Source: Cristatella mucedo (lineage: Eukaryota > Bryozoa > Phylactolaemata > Cristatellidae). From it: a stretch of DNA of 62,000 nt. Shown piece after piece: positions 42,810 through 53,918 of the stretch. A program made the position numbers and the translations under genes. The DNA is taken from positions 9,975,001 through 10,037,000 of the forward strand of contig WPIO01000006.1 of the NCBI GenBank assembly GCA_009760855.2. Direction: 5' to 3'. The notes below the pieces were generated by a model that ran no database searches, had not been told where the DNA came from, and was given only the letters and a program-made list of their open reading frames with translations. The stretch's first letter is position 1; every line of letters begins with the position of its first letter.

Positions 42810-44595
42810 TTTTTAGAGCATCCATTCTTCCATGGTCAAGAAGAATCATAATCTTAGAGGTCTGTCTTTTTATGTGCTTACCAATAAAGCTCCGTCGGCA
42901 ATGATTGCACGTGCTATTTTGCGTCTTAGAAAACGTTTCAAACACTATTACATTCCCTGTGATATTCTTGAGCCAATATTTGAGCAGCAGACTAAATTTT
43001 AAAGAAGCACAACGGAAAGTCACTGTTCCGTGAATAACTTTCTTTTCTTTTCACGCGATCAGTGCAGAATTTATGTTTGACTTTATTAAAGTATCTTGAA
43101 AACCGCAGCTCATTTGGATATGGTGGATTAGTGCAATCAGGTTTGCTTAAGCCTCATGCTTGGTACCTAGGTTTGATGGAGACACCATATTCTCTGTGCT
43201 GTACGGTGACATTACGAGGCTAACTGTGAGTTGTTTCTGCTAAGAATCACACAGTTACATAATGAAATAATGAATCTGTAAGAAATTCGAACCTTTTGTT
43301 TCATTGACTTACAAATAAGCATGCACGGGTGTAGTAATTTTTCGGAGCTCTTTTCTTACTAAGTAACTCCTTTCTATGAGCAGGTTAGCTACTTTAAATC
43401 AACCAACTGTGCCCACCGTCAGCTAGACATTAAATACCTAGCGACGGCTTACGGACAGTTCCAGATGATGATGACGCATCGAGAATCAGATCTTAAACTA
43501 CCAGTTATCTCGTGCTCGGCTATTGCATCAGTAATCCTGTCCTCAGTTGTAGCACGTTGTGGGATAGTATTCTCAAAAGTTTCATCGTCATAGCTTCTTG
43601 TTTTTAGAGGAAGAAATCGTATTCTCCTGTCACATCACACCAAACCGGTTGCAGTTATGTTGTTGATCCACAAGTAGTTTTTATTCCATCGTTTACTATT
43701 TAAAGCTTGACCTTACGTTAGCCATTGGTTTTAATATCATTATACTTGCATATTCCCTAATTAATTTAACCTCGTTGGTTTTATATGCGGTCGAATAGTC
43801 AGATTTTATTGAGATTTGGGTCCTGGGCTGCTGCGATACTTCAAATAGGACCACAACAACCTTCTAGACTTTGGTCTGATAAATTAAGTACTAAATACGT
43901 GCATGGAAAGCTTCGGAGCTGACTTCCATGAACGTGAGTGTGTTTGTACCTGTCTCATTTTTGAGCTGTAAACTTGTGCAGCTCGAGGTCAACCTGGACA
44001 GTAGGTTTTAAGGTGAGTGGTTGCTGACAATACAGAGATTAAAAAGGAGCTCGATGCATTTGTGGTCTTTTGCATGCAGATGAAGACACGGGCTGTTGTT
44101 TGTCTTTATTTTTGTAATGCCTTGGCTATGCGTACTTTTAAACTGAATGCAAACACGCAAGCCAGGCAGATCTAAAAGTCACATCTTCGAGGTCCACTGG
44201 TGAACTTGAGCGTGGCAAAGTCGGTCAGCCTGAGGAGGGGGGCGAGTATTAGGCATGAGTGACGACCATGTGGCCCAGTATTTGTTTGAGAAGTTGCTAT
44301 CAACAAGCCAATTCATCCAGCAATGTTTCTACGTCAACCGACATCTAGTGCTTCCTTCAACTAAATTGTGGCACCTACACTTGTCGATTTCAGCTTCTGA
44401 ACGGGTCTGATTAGTGGAATCTTTACCAGAGCTCCATACTATGTACTTCACTCACACCAAACATTCGTGTGTAAGATCAGAAGTCGAGCAGAAAACATCC
44501 CCTTGGCTTTATCGCAGATTCTAATTGTCAGGTTTCAAGACGACCGTTTACTAGAGGACTAAATCAGCTCCGCTCTCTGTCTAGTCAGCCCACTT
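42810..44595. other. No gene seen
   Basis: AT-rich, with short frames only. A donor-like AAG/GTGAGTGG near 44011 has no recognisable exon in front of it. Confidence 0.3.
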
Positions 44596-44599
44596 TTGA

Positions 44600-45062
44600 C
44601 TAGATAGTATAAAACGAAGTCTGGCATGCTGAGATGAGCACGAAATGTTACTCCGTGCATTAGCGATATCCCGTCTAGACTTTATTCACTCCTTCCTTGC
44701 GGGTCTAACTGTCTGCACAAAAGGATGCCAAGTCCCTTCATTTTCTTACTCCAGGCTGCTTGTCTGAGATACCTTATCCTCAAACCTCATCTAGAATTAC
44801 TATCATCTAGCAATACTTATTGCTTTGGATCTGATTGGTCAGCTGCGCCTCCAGCCAACTTCAAATCTTTCGAATACCGAGCCGTATGAGCCTGCGCACC
44901 GGAATCCTGGACCTCTGTACGTACTGATATCGCAAAATTTCCTGACCTGAGAGGCTTAGAAGCGAATCTAAAACCAACACGGTTCCCATAAAATTTGCGG
45001 CATCCGTCGTCTCTCGTTTGCTTATGCATGCTGCTACTTTGAATTTGATTATACTAATCAAT
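44600..45062 (+). mobile_element. L2-clade LINE, old ORF remnant
   Basis: Plus-strand reading gives ISRLDFIHSFLAGLTVC near 44665 (family: TSRFDFCNSLFAGLPAC) and an NLSNTEPYEPAHRNPG-like remnant of the SFGDRAFSSYAPKAWNS block near 44865. The 3' UTR is barely recognisable (CGTTTGCTTATGCATGCTGC). One of the oldest copies. Confidence 0.55.
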
Positions 45063-45064
45063 TA

Positions 45065-46295
45065 ATATTTTTTCTTTCAACCTTGTGCGTAGTGTTTATA
45101 CAGGAATTTAGCTCAATTAGGCTCCTAATTAAACGCATTATTTCTTGCATACCTCAGCTGGACTTCCTCCATCAGCATACTGGATGAATACTTAGGGAGT
45201 CAGTCATTAAAGTCAATTTGTACGGTGCCCTCCAGAAGACAAACATGCTGGAAATGCAATCCGGAGTTTTGATGAATTCCAAATTAAAGGAAAACATTAA
45301 AAAATTATTATTTTAACCTTTTCTAACTTGATGTGAAGCGGAAGCATCATGAGTATCTGCATATGACAGATGTACAGTTCTCTGCATCATATGTTACATG
45401 TATCCCAGTTTTTGAAGCTTGGCACAAAGACGTCCCTGCTTCCAGCTTGTTGAGGTGCACGATTGTGACTTTCAAACAACTACCTTTACAGTGCAGCTGT
45501 GAGCTTTATAAATTCCATAGCTCGGGCAATGGTCAACTAATGAACGTGAAATTCTTCGATTGTGCTCATATAGTTACTTTTTTATTTCATACGGATGAGC
45601 ATGACTATGCATGTCTTTAAGCGTCCTTGAACTGTATTGTCTGCCATAATGCTTAATTATTATGCCATATTTTTATGTATCTATGTTTTACGAGTGTTAA
45701 ATAATTTGTCCTGTATTTTGTGAGGTGCATGGCACATATTTATAGTGCGTAATGTTGAACCTTTTGATCTTCAATGTTTAGGCGTACAGCTACAAACTGA
45801 CCCTAGTGGCCTTACAAACTCCTTAAGGACGTTAGAAGGTCGTCATCGCAATCATCGTTACATCAAAAGAAAACTAATGTTAACTGGATGACATGAAAAT
45901 GTTTCCTCAGTAGTCTTTAAGTGAAGGATACTTAAATCTGGGGCGATTAGTACCACGTTTTTGGAGATTATTGGTCAGTCTATTTTTCCTCTTAGAGAGA
46001 AATAATCAAAACTTCGGATTGCATTTCTCAAATGTTTATGAAAGACACCCTAAACAAAGTACCCGTTCTGCTCAATTTTATCGGTGCTCGCCGTTTAACC
46101 GTCGCTGAGAACGACAGCGAGTGGCTTGTCAGTGATAGACGGCATGCCCTTTTGAGGGGTCATTGGTGGCTGTCAGACTAGTTTGGTACTCTCGTTTTCG
46201 GCCGCTCACTTCCCCGCGTATTACATGGCTTGAAAAAAGCCTCCATGTCCGCTCCAGCCCCCCCCCTCCGCCCACTGGACTTCTGAAGACTCGAG
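45065..46295. other. No gene seen
   Basis: AT-rich. A 95-codon plus-strand frame at 45333-45620 has no recognisable domain. If the minus-strand candidate first exon at 46303-46375 is real, this would be its first intron. Confidence 0.3.
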
Positions 46296-46302
46296 TCCTT
46301 AC

Positions 46303-46375
46303 CTTCGATTTCCGCGACTGTGGAAAGAACTCGGGCAGCTAACAGACAGAGGACCACAACAACATTGGCCACCAT
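46303..46375 (-). CDS. Candidate first exon encoding a signal peptide
   Basis: On the minus strand ATG at 46375-46373 opens MVANVVVVLCLLAARVLSTV followed by AEIE, a textbook signal peptide with a hydrophobic core and small residues before a plausible cleavage site. The next bases are GAAG/GTAAGG, a near-consensus donor (GT at 46302-46301), leaving the intron in phase 1, the phase most common for first introns of secreted-protein genes. If translation ran on past the donor it would give a basic, proline-containing tail ending within 41 codons, less convincing. A weak TATA-like TTTTATAG stands about 80 bases upstream on this strand. I could not identify the second exon, so the product is unknown. 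Confidence 0.4.
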
Positions 46376-46439
46376 GGGTAGACTCGCGATGTTGCTGGAC
46401 AGTTGCAGGACATGGGCTGGCCACGCGGGTAGGACAATG

Positions 46440-46810
46440 CTTTGACAGCTCTATAAAATGGCCATCTTGTTGAATGGTAATAGAATGAAGCCCGCCAGGC
46501 TGGCATATGCATCACGTGGCCAAAGTGGACGCCACTGTGGCTGCTATACGCTGTCGGCGCTGTCAGTGGATTGGATGCTGTCAGGTAGCTACTTAAATGT
46601 TGGCGCACTACATCAGCTAAAGTCTGACTGCCGAGATACAAGTTGCCGCTCCGGAATAGTAATGATTAGGAACCGGCCACGTCGTATTCTGCCACATTGC
46701 GGCATAAAAAGCCCAAGTCATGTATTAGTCAGTCAGTTGGGCTCTATACTTTAGGCTAAGCAGCTGATTTGTGCTCTCTTGACTTCTAGCCAAGCAGAAG
46801 TGAGAAAAAA
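46440..46810. other. No gene seen
   Basis: TATAAAAT at 46452-46459 on the + strand could be a TATA box, but the 98-codon frame behind it has no recognisable feature. Confidence 0.25.
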
Positions 46811-46814
46811 AATC

Positions 46815-46985
46815 CTAGCTGAGTAAACAGCCTCTTTTTGTATAGCAACAGAAGAGCCTTTAAGGCTATCACCACCGCTTGCAGTGGCGATAAAGAATCG
46901 CCCACCGCATGAATCGAACCCACGACCTCGGGACCGAGGTGGTGAAAGCAACCGCCTTACCTAGTGTGCCATCACGGCTCACCAA
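46815..46985 (-). mobile_element. SINE-I copy, well preserved
   Basis: Minus-strand reading: box A TGATGGCACACTAGGTAAGG, box B GGTTCGATTC (with one changed end base), GGGCGATTCTTTATCGCC, CTGCAAGCGGTGGTGATAGC, GGCTCTTCTGTTGCTATAC, AAAGAGGCTGTTTACTCAGC. Very similar in body to the copy at 8222-8400. Confidence 0.85.
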
Positions 46986-47052
46986 GTGCTGTGCTTCGCA
47001 CGACAGTTGCTGTACGCCACGGATGCTGCTGGACACCTGTAGCACTGTGCAG

Positions 47053-47355
47053 ACATCGAATGGACAGCTGTACTCTTTGCACACGGACTGGTCGAATCAA
47101 GGGTTTGGTCGCTCTTTATCGCCACCGCCAGGGTGCATCGAGGCAGCCTCGCGCGACTTCCGCTGGCCGCACTTCATGACTCACCGGTCACATACCGGGT
47201 GTCGGCGGAAGGACTGGGACCGTTGCAAGTGCTGCGCTTGCGGTCTAAGGACTTCGGCGAGAAGCCGCTGCTGCGGGTTCGTTCGTAGCAGTACGTCCTA
47301 CGTCGTGTATCCGGCGTCGCCTGCCCGCGGCCCTCGCCGGAGAGGAACACCCTAG
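47053..47355 (+). CDS. Candidate terminal exon of a cysteine-rich protein
   Basis: After an acceptor-like CACTGTGCAG (ending 47052) the frame is open for 100 codons to TAG at 47353-47355. It reads NGQLYSLHTDWSNQGFG, then CIEAASRDFRWPHF, then GCRRKDWDRCKCCACGLR, with eight cysteines at 28, 50, 58, 60, 61, 63, 73 and 74, and a proline/arginine-rich end. ATTAAA, the common variant poly(A) signal, lies at 47390-47395. Codons largely end in G or C, as in the secreted-protein gene at 18.8 kb. The frame is also open upstream through a SINE, which is coincidental. The family is not recognised. A GC-rich non-coding stretch could mimic this. Confidence 0.3.
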   Translation, partial: TSNGQLYSLHTDWSNQGFGRSLSPPPGCIEAASRDFRWPHFMTHRSHTGCRRKDWDRCKCCACGLRTSARSRCCGFVRSSTSYVVYPASPARGPRRRGTP

Positions 47356-47389
47356 CTAATATCCATCAAATTTGTGCATTCCCTTTTCA

Positions 47390-47395
47390 ATTAAA
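47390..47395 (+). terminator. Possible poly(A) signal ATTAAA
   Basis: Lies 35 nt beyond the stop of the cysteine-rich candidate exon. It fits in position and form but occurs easily by chance. Confidence 0.25.
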
Positions 47396-47399
47396 TCCT

Positions 47400-49265
47400 T
47401 GCAACTTGTTTATCCTCATTCAACAGAAAAACACCAAAACGAACTGTTGTGTCTGCAGCTTTCGCGGATGGACACCTGAGACTACAGCAGACCGCAAGAA
47501 TATCTCCCGTAGGACTATAAATGAGTCTGGCATACCAGCTACTTCACCGACTTTTATCGGCCAACACGTAAATGCTTTTGCTTACAGGAGTCTCCGTGGA
47601 TCAAAAGTGACGTAGCTTTTGATTGTTGTGTCCACTAGATACCAACACACTACTTTAGTCTCGACGCAAAAGAGCACACTCGAAGCGCCACGTTGCTGCA
47701 GCTCGATTGCCGTCGACGCTGCTGCCGCTGCCGGCGCCGCTGCAGCCGCCACATTGCAGCTGCCGCCGCTGCCGCCGCTGCTACTGCTTCAAGAGGAGAA
47801 CACACCGGGATCAGTGCGTTGCTCTTTTAATCAGCATTGCCTCGTTGACCTACCTGCACAATACCAGCGCTCTAATTGTCGAACAGCCGCGGTCCAATAT
47901 CGCCCACCGTCTGTCTAGTCTCACCCACAACTGACACGGAGCTCAGACGGCTGTGGGCGTGTGGCCCACACCGGATCACGCTGAAAGGAGATCGAGGTGA
48001 GTGGGCCGCTTGCCCGCGGCAGCTGCTTGGAGAAATTCAAGAGCCTCCAGCCTCTGCAAACCTCTGCGGTTGCCTGCAGCGCTGAAGTCATCCAATGCTG
48101 AGGCCCGCGCGTGCCTGCCTGCGCGCTCGGCAAAGAGTGCGAAACTGCGTATAAAACGTGCCTAGTGAGCCCGTTCCTCCGCCTGTGCGCCCGCTCAATG
48201 AATACTTTAAAATGATCATATATTGTTTATCCAGGCAGTAGCCCGATCAAGAGACGCCCAGTTGCCTCGGGCAAACCGTTTCGCAATTCGACAAGGGGAC
48301 CCGCTGCCTCTGCATCGGGGTCGGACTTGGCGGTGTTCCAGCTGCATCGAGGCTTTCTCTCGTACCACCTCCCACTATTGCATCGATCTTGCGATACCGC
48401 ATTCCCTCCCTCCCACCACCACCAAAGCTAAGCCGCCTCGATTATGCCCAAGCTTGCCGATTTTGGCAAACTGATAAATTACTCTTATTAATAACTAATT
48501 ACTCTTTCACTGCCGGTACTTTACATCACTATACAATACAATCACTGCCGTTTGAAAGATAACTTTTCTTTGGTGATATATATTTACGGAAAGAAACACA
48601 AATTTCGCTCACAATCAGAGCCTGAATGCGAAAATCAGCCACTGCATATAGCACTGAAATAACAGGTCATTCTTAAAGCAGTAAGGCGTATGGTTAGTAA
48701 TTACATGACTGATTAGATAGTATATTTTCACGTACGCATGCTTACTTGAAACCTTTTAATAGTGTGTCTTGAATACTCGGCTGCTACATTGAGCCTCCAT
48801 CTTTAAAGATACGAGTTATGTCTGAAAAACTCGGTGGGCCTTAGGCCTGCCAGTGATTGAAGGCCGGCTAACATCTTTCCGTGATTAAATTCTGTCATAC
48901 ATTCAATTAAACGTCCTATAAAAACACCACTAATGTATGCAGATACGTGTGTCATTGTGATCATTTTGATCATTTATGTCAGTGTCCATTTTCCGACATA
49001 TCTTTCTTTTCTTACATTGATTTAATCTGCAGGTCAAAGTGAATTAATTTTTAGCAATATGCATCGGTTGCTAGTTAGATTTCTGGTAAAACAAAATATG
49101 CGGAAAACTGCTGGATTTGAACCATCATCTCGACAAACTTTTTCAAATTGATTGATAGTACGACCAATTGAATAGTTACGCGAAAACTTATTGTCACTCA
49201 GAGCTAGAAAGCCTGACCTTTGAAATGCGTTCGACCAGCATTTATCCTGTAGCCTCTGCACGGAA
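47400..49265. other. No supported gene; GC-rich part with alanine-type repeats
   Basis: The part at 47680-48200 is GC-rich with GCC/CCG runs and is open in several frames (up to 99 codons, alanine- or proline-rich). GAG/GTGAGT at 47994-48002 is a good donor match and TATAAAA at 48150-48156 is a TATA-like site. Neither can be tied to a convincing reading frame. From 48480 the sequence is AT-rich and empty. Confidence 0.3.
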
Positions 49266-49267
49266 TT

Positions 49268-49385
49268 TCTAGTGCCCCATCCAAAATTGAACTTTCACTA
49301 GATTACCACATCAACTGCACAAACAATTCTGCCTACTTTCAGCTCAGTAACTATGGCAAAAATTTCAGATGTTTATAAAGATTGG
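49268..49385 (+). mobile_element. L2-clade LINE, internal fragment
   Basis: A short piece matching the middle of the L2 ORF2 C-terminus: GVPHPKLNFH-x-ITTSTAQT corresponds to GVMFQSDLSLDDHISSAVKS, and LPTFSSVTMAKI to AYFQLHNIDKI in another frame. Both ends are lost. Confidence 0.5.
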
Positions 49386-49389
49386 AATA

Positions 49390-49950
49390 CTAAGTCCAAG
49401 CAAGTAAGGGAGCACATTCATTGACGTCTTAATGCTATGCATTAGTGTAAAGACCTTCGCTAGTAATGTTCGCTCGTGTGCATTTTTCGTGAAGTCATTT
49501 GTGGTTGGCTAAACGTATTAAATATTCGTATTATTTCGTGTGAAATCGCTAATAATTTTGGTTTTTTGGGTGTCACTTGCTTATTGGTTTTAAAGTGCTA
49601 TGCTAATTAAAAGTTGTGCATTCATGATGGTCTGAACAAACAAGCTGCTCATTTTTTCTATGATTTAACTATTATTGTTTTATTGAAATGGTTTTCATCC
49701 ACTTCTACGCTTATTAGTAATGACTTAATTGTTAACGTGCACCGTTTTACATTGGGCTTCCAGCTGGCTTGCTACTTACACTCTCATTTCTTCTTGAAAA
49801 TTCTTTTATAAAGCCTCTTAATCCATTTTCAGTAGTTTGTGCTTTTAATGAGCTTCTCTGGTAATGATAGCTTTGCTATAGCACCTGAAGCTTTCCAACG
49901 GGTGATCTTTTAAATAGCAAATAAATAGTAACTGATTTAATACCTCATTT
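49390..49950. other. No gene seen
   Basis: AT-rich. No supportable feature. Confidence 0.3.
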
Positions 49951-49954
49951 TTAT

Positions 49955-50088
49955 AGAGGCAGGGAGCCTTAACAGCTGTTACCACCGCTTGCAGTAGGCA
50001 ATAAAGGATCGCCCACTGCAAAATTCGAACCAACGACCTCAGTCGTGAAGAGCGAGCACTTTACCATCTGGAATATCACGGCCAAGTA
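49955..50088 (-). mobile_element. SINE-I copy
   Basis: Minus-strand reading: GATATTCCAGATGGTAAAGT box-A region, box B GGTTCGAATTTTG (mutated), GGGCGATCCTTTATTGCC, TACTGCAAGCGGTGGTAAC and AAGGCTCCCTGCCTCTATA. Confidence 0.72.
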
Positions 50089-50204
50089 CTTTTGAATTGG
50101 TCGCCATCAGATCTCAATAGCCATGCCTCTCGCAGCTGTATTATGTGGACCTCCCCTTTGCCTTTGTAGCATTGATTATGCAAGAGTTTATAGAGTTTGT
50201 CACC

Positions 50205-50492
50205 AAAATATTTCTTCGCGACGAGCCTTCGGCTTCTATGCTCCCAAAGCCTGGAACTCACTTCTGGATGACGTCACCACACCCCCAGACTTGATAAAAT
50301 TTTAAAAGAAGCTAAAGACCAGCCTATTTCTCACAGCATTTGCTCAGTCCGTGTTAATTGCTCATTGTATGCTAATTCGTGTTGAAATTATACGTGTATT
50401 TCACTAGCCAAGTGGTGCGCTTCTTTTCAAGCACGCATAAAGTGCCTAGAAAGTAACTTGAATCTCTTAGGACGCTATATAAATCTGGTATT
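50205..50492 (+). mobile_element. L2-clade LINE, 3' end
   Basis: SRRAFGFYAPKAWNSLLDDV matches the family's RAFSSYAPKAWNSLPT block. UTR and a hairpin (AAAGTGCCTAGAAAGTAACT, then GACGCTATATAAAT) follow. The end reads GCTATATAAATCTGG, closer to the SINE-II tail than to the ATT-tailed copies. Confidence 0.75.
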
Positions 50493-50521
50493 CTTATTTC
50501 TCAATTGGTTTGTTGATAACA

Positions 50522-50648
50522 CTGAATTGGTCGAGCGGTTAAGGTGCTCGCCCCGACCGAGGTGTGGCTGGTGTCGTGAGCTCGAGCCCCGAAGAATATG
50601 AGAAGCGCCTGAATAGAGATTAAGTTTGCACTATACGAATGAATCATA
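50522..50648 (+). mobile_element. SINE-II copy
   Basis: Box A TTGGTCGAGCGGTTAAGG, CTCGCCCCGACCGAGGTG, box-B-like GAGCTCGAGCCCC, GAAGCGCCTGAATAGAGATT, then a shortened tail with CACTATACGAATGAATC. Confidence 0.8.
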
Positions 50649-50649
50649 T

Positions 50650-50970
50650 ATAAAGCGGCTCGAATGGTAGAAACCTTAAGAGTTTACACTGTCTTGTGTT
50701 TACAAGAACTTCCAGTTTTAGTCAGACGTTCGCTTGCGGACATAAATGGTCAAATGAGAGCACTTGCCCATTAAGACAATGGCTATACATGTAACTGCTT
50801 CTCAGGCTAATGGACCGATAGTATGCATAATCATCACGAGCGATGCTAGTTATAAAAGAGGTTACGATAGCGGGTGCTTTGGATGCACGGACAGGTTCGT
50901 CCATCGGACGAGCTGCAAACCGAATACCACAAGTATAAACGATCATGATTGGCTAAAGTCGGCTAAAGTA
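50650..50970. other. No gene seen
   Basis: Spacer with short frames only. Confidence 0.3.
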
Positions 50971-50974
50971 GTGA

Positions 50975-51480
50975 AGAGGTACCTCGGATGATCTTTGTCC
51001 ATTCACATCAATACTCTGGAGTCTCCCTCTAAGGTAGGACCTGGACCATTGCAGAGCAGTGCCAGTGATGCCCAGGCGAGATGAGAGGCGCTCAAGAAAG
51101 ACTTGGTGATCAATAGCATCAAAAGCTTGCGAAAGATAAAGTCAAACAAGCAGAGATACTCTACGAATGTTTTCATTCCTAAGTAGGTCATTGTACACCC
51201 GAAGAAATGATGACTCTGTGGAGTTATTAGTTCTAACCATACCACACTCTAACCATGCATACATATAAACCATACTGGAACTTATTAGCAAGGTTTGATG
51301 CTTCAATATTTTAGTTCCTCATATCTGCCACGACTCGTTCCAGTGTCTTTGATAGGAACGGTAGAAGGGAGACTAGGCGAAAGTCGCTAAAGTTCTCTTG
51401 ATCTTGTGTCGCCTTCTTAAGTATCGGCCTGACAACAGGAATTTTTGAAAGGTGCTGGGACATGACCCAACGCTAATGAC
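50975..51480 (-). pseudogene. L2-clade LINE, N-terminal half of the reverse transcriptase
   Basis: Minus-strand blocks from 51470 downwards are IPVVRPILKKATQDQENFSD, FRLVSLLPFLSKTLERVV (RT motifs 0-1), then after a diverged gap near 51250-51330, DLLRNENIRRVSLL, SQAFDAIDHQVFLERLSSRL and GITGTALQWSRSYLRGRLQS followed by VNGQRSSEV (RT motifs A-B region). It ends where the copy at 53.35-54.62 kb begins; the two overlap in the VNGQRS block and so cover different halves of the same ORF. No 3' end is attached. Confidence 0.8.
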
Positions 51481-51484
51481 ATAT

Positions 51485-52212
51485 TTATTATGTCAGTTAT
51501 GCATGGCATTCTACAAGTGTTGTGATTGCTTTACTTAAGACATGTGCGGCACCTATACGAAGTACTCGGAGCTTTAGTCCTTATGTCGACAGTGTCAAAC
51601 ACTACGTCCACCGAGCATTATGGATACGTGTTTGCCAATTTCCTTATGCCACAAACACAGGGCTTGCAACTTTGTTAGTCTTTTCATGTGGCCAATTCTG
51701 GTGACGCTGCCACCTCAATACACTGGCTGATGCAGCACGTACATGCGGGGTAAACCGACGGTCACGAAACCTGCCAGTAATAAAGAGCGCCCTTACCTTT
51801 ATATAACACGTCCGTATCCACATCTTAGAGTTGTCTATTTGACAGCCACAGAGGTTTATGGGCACCGAGCAGCAGAGTTTTGGGGAAGCTGCTTTGGTGA
51901 TTGCATTCGGACAGTTCTCTTAAAGATGCTAAAGTTTCTTGACGGTTTTAACGATAAAACTGCCTCTTATTTTTTATAAAATAAAAACATAAATTACTTT
52001 GGCGTTGATTTCGATTTATTGCTAGTATTTGTAATCGATGGAGCATGCATTGTGAAACAACTCCATTGATGACACTTTCAAGGCTCAATAACCCCGATCA
52101 GTTCATGTAGCTTGTTGGGTGCTTTTTAAACTTGTACTAGAGACCTACAGTCTTTAATGTAGAACTTCAAACAGATCATACGCTTCGTATATATTTTCTT
52201 ATAAATATATAA
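51485..52212. other. No gene seen
   Basis: Frames of up to 78 codons without a recognisable domain. Confidence 0.3.
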
Positions 52213-52214
52213 AA

Positions 52215-52352
52215 AAAATATAATTCCTTTGTGTAGCGCCCCAAGAGAACTTAATCTCTATTCAGACGCTTCGCATAAGCCTTGGGGCTCGAGCCCACGA
52301 CCTCAGCCAGGCCTTGGTATGGGCGAGCACCTTAGCCACTGGACCAAAATCA
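52215..52352 (-). mobile_element. SINE-II copy
   Basis: Minus-strand reading: TTTGGTCCAGTGGCTAAGG box A, CTCGCCCATACCAAGGCC, GGGCTCGAGCCCC box B, GAAGCGTCTGAATAGAGATT, AAGTTCTCTTGGGGCGCT and ACACAAAGG end. Confidence 0.85.
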
Positions 52353-52354
52353 TG

Positions 52355-53158
52355 CCTCAAATTCTGAAGGCCATTCTTGGATTTGAAAGGTAAAGACACA
52401 TTCAGCTCGCCACTACCTGCCGCTCCTGTTCTAATATGCTTATGTCTTTATTCACCTCCATTTTTAGAGTGCTTGCCTCACGGATGTTGATTTTTCAGTT
52501 AACTGCGACCACGTCGAGGCACTTGCAGATTATTTTGTCATGGAGAGTAAGTGTGATAATGGAGCTGAGTTCTGGAAAGAAATTAGGGGCGTTCTGGGAG
52601 AGACGGGTTAATATCTTATAGGTTCAAGCTCTTTTGACCGTTGAGTACACTGGGGAGTTGTTTACATTTCGCCGCAGGTGGAGCCGACAGCAAATTCCGA
52701 GTTAAATGTTGAGGCTATGCAATCTCCGATATCTCTGGGATAGAAGGGCTCTATTAGCAAGTACTGGGTCTGCTGCAAAATACATTTGATCTTGATCAAA
52801 GTCCCTGCATTTATCAGTTTCCATGATTTATGCTTTCCACAAGTCTACAGACCGACTTGCGAGTCACTTTCAAGCCCACTCGGCAATGCCTACTTGTATG
52901 ACTGCGAACATTTCCTACCCAAGTTACTTTTCCACGCTAACCGACGAAAAGGTAAAGTATGAACAATACATACCCGACCTCAGATCAGTGTAAAGCTAAG
53001 TGGCTATGGTATGTGAAGTCAATCCAACCGTAACCTTCGAGTAAATAGTAGAAGATTGGTGGAGAGCACGGAGCACACATAATGCCCAAATTTCTTTGCC
53101 TGTTTAGGCCTTGTGGCATTTTTGATGATTATGAACCATTGTATTTGATAATAAAAGT
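52355..53158. other. No gene seen
   Basis: Ordinary sequence up to the left edge of the tandem duplication. Confidence 0.3.
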
Positions 53159-53510
53159 TGTTGGCCAAAAATAAATGCTCTTAAACACAGGAACCCAAGC
53201 ATAACTTGATGTGCATAACTTGCAATTTTTACTTTACTTGTACTTGACCGGAATGTGCTTTTTTGTGTCCTGTGATGACGTAACGTTTAGGGATATTTTT
53301 AAATTGAATTAAATCGTTCTTAGGTATTTTTGTAGGGGCTACTGAATTAATGATAATAATAATATTAATAATACACTTGATAAAGTGCCCTCACAGAATT
53401 CAATCTCTTTCTAGGCACTTTTCATTGTCTGCAAAGGGAAACACGATTGAATGACTAGTAATATCGTGCTTGATAAACAACATGAATAACATAATTAGGG
53501 GTGGCATGCA

Positions 53511-53566
53511 CATGCTGCCCCTAACCACACTTGCATGATCATGCAAGTGTGGTTAGGGGCAGCATG
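53511..53566. repeat. Perfect 56 bp palindrome inside the L2 UTR
   Basis: Two 28 bp arms with no spacer: the left arm contains GCTGCCCCTAACCACACTTG and the right arm is its exact reverse complement, centred on TGATCA at 53536-53541. In other L2 copies only one of the two orientations (the GGTTAG-x-GGCAGCATGCA block) is present here, so part of the UTR was duplicated in inverted orientation in this copy. Confidence 0.95.
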
Positions 53567-53918
53567 CAGTGTCAGCACGCATAAACACATAAGGATGAAT
53601 CACGGGGACCCACTAAATGCTGTCTAAATAGGTGCATTATTAAGCTCTTTAAAAGCGGTGAAATCAGGGGATGTTATAACGCAAGTCGGGAGTAAGTTCC
53701 TTTCCTTAAGCTTTGGGAGAATACGAGCTAAATGCTCGGTCTCCAAAGTATTTGAGGTTTGTACGAGGTATTAGTAAACTGTTCCATTCCGAAAAGCGGT
53801 TGGTACGCTGCTTGGCCCGGTGGGGGAATAGATCTTAGATATAGGCTGGAGCCGAAAAATGAAGGGACCTACAAGTGAGTGGTAAAACCTTGAAGTCGAT
53901 CCGTTTCTTGACTGGTAC

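Noticed and set aside
46909-47052. Upstream extension of the cysteine-rich frame to 46909
   Set aside because: This part is the reverse strand of a SINE-I copy, so the open frame there is accidental.
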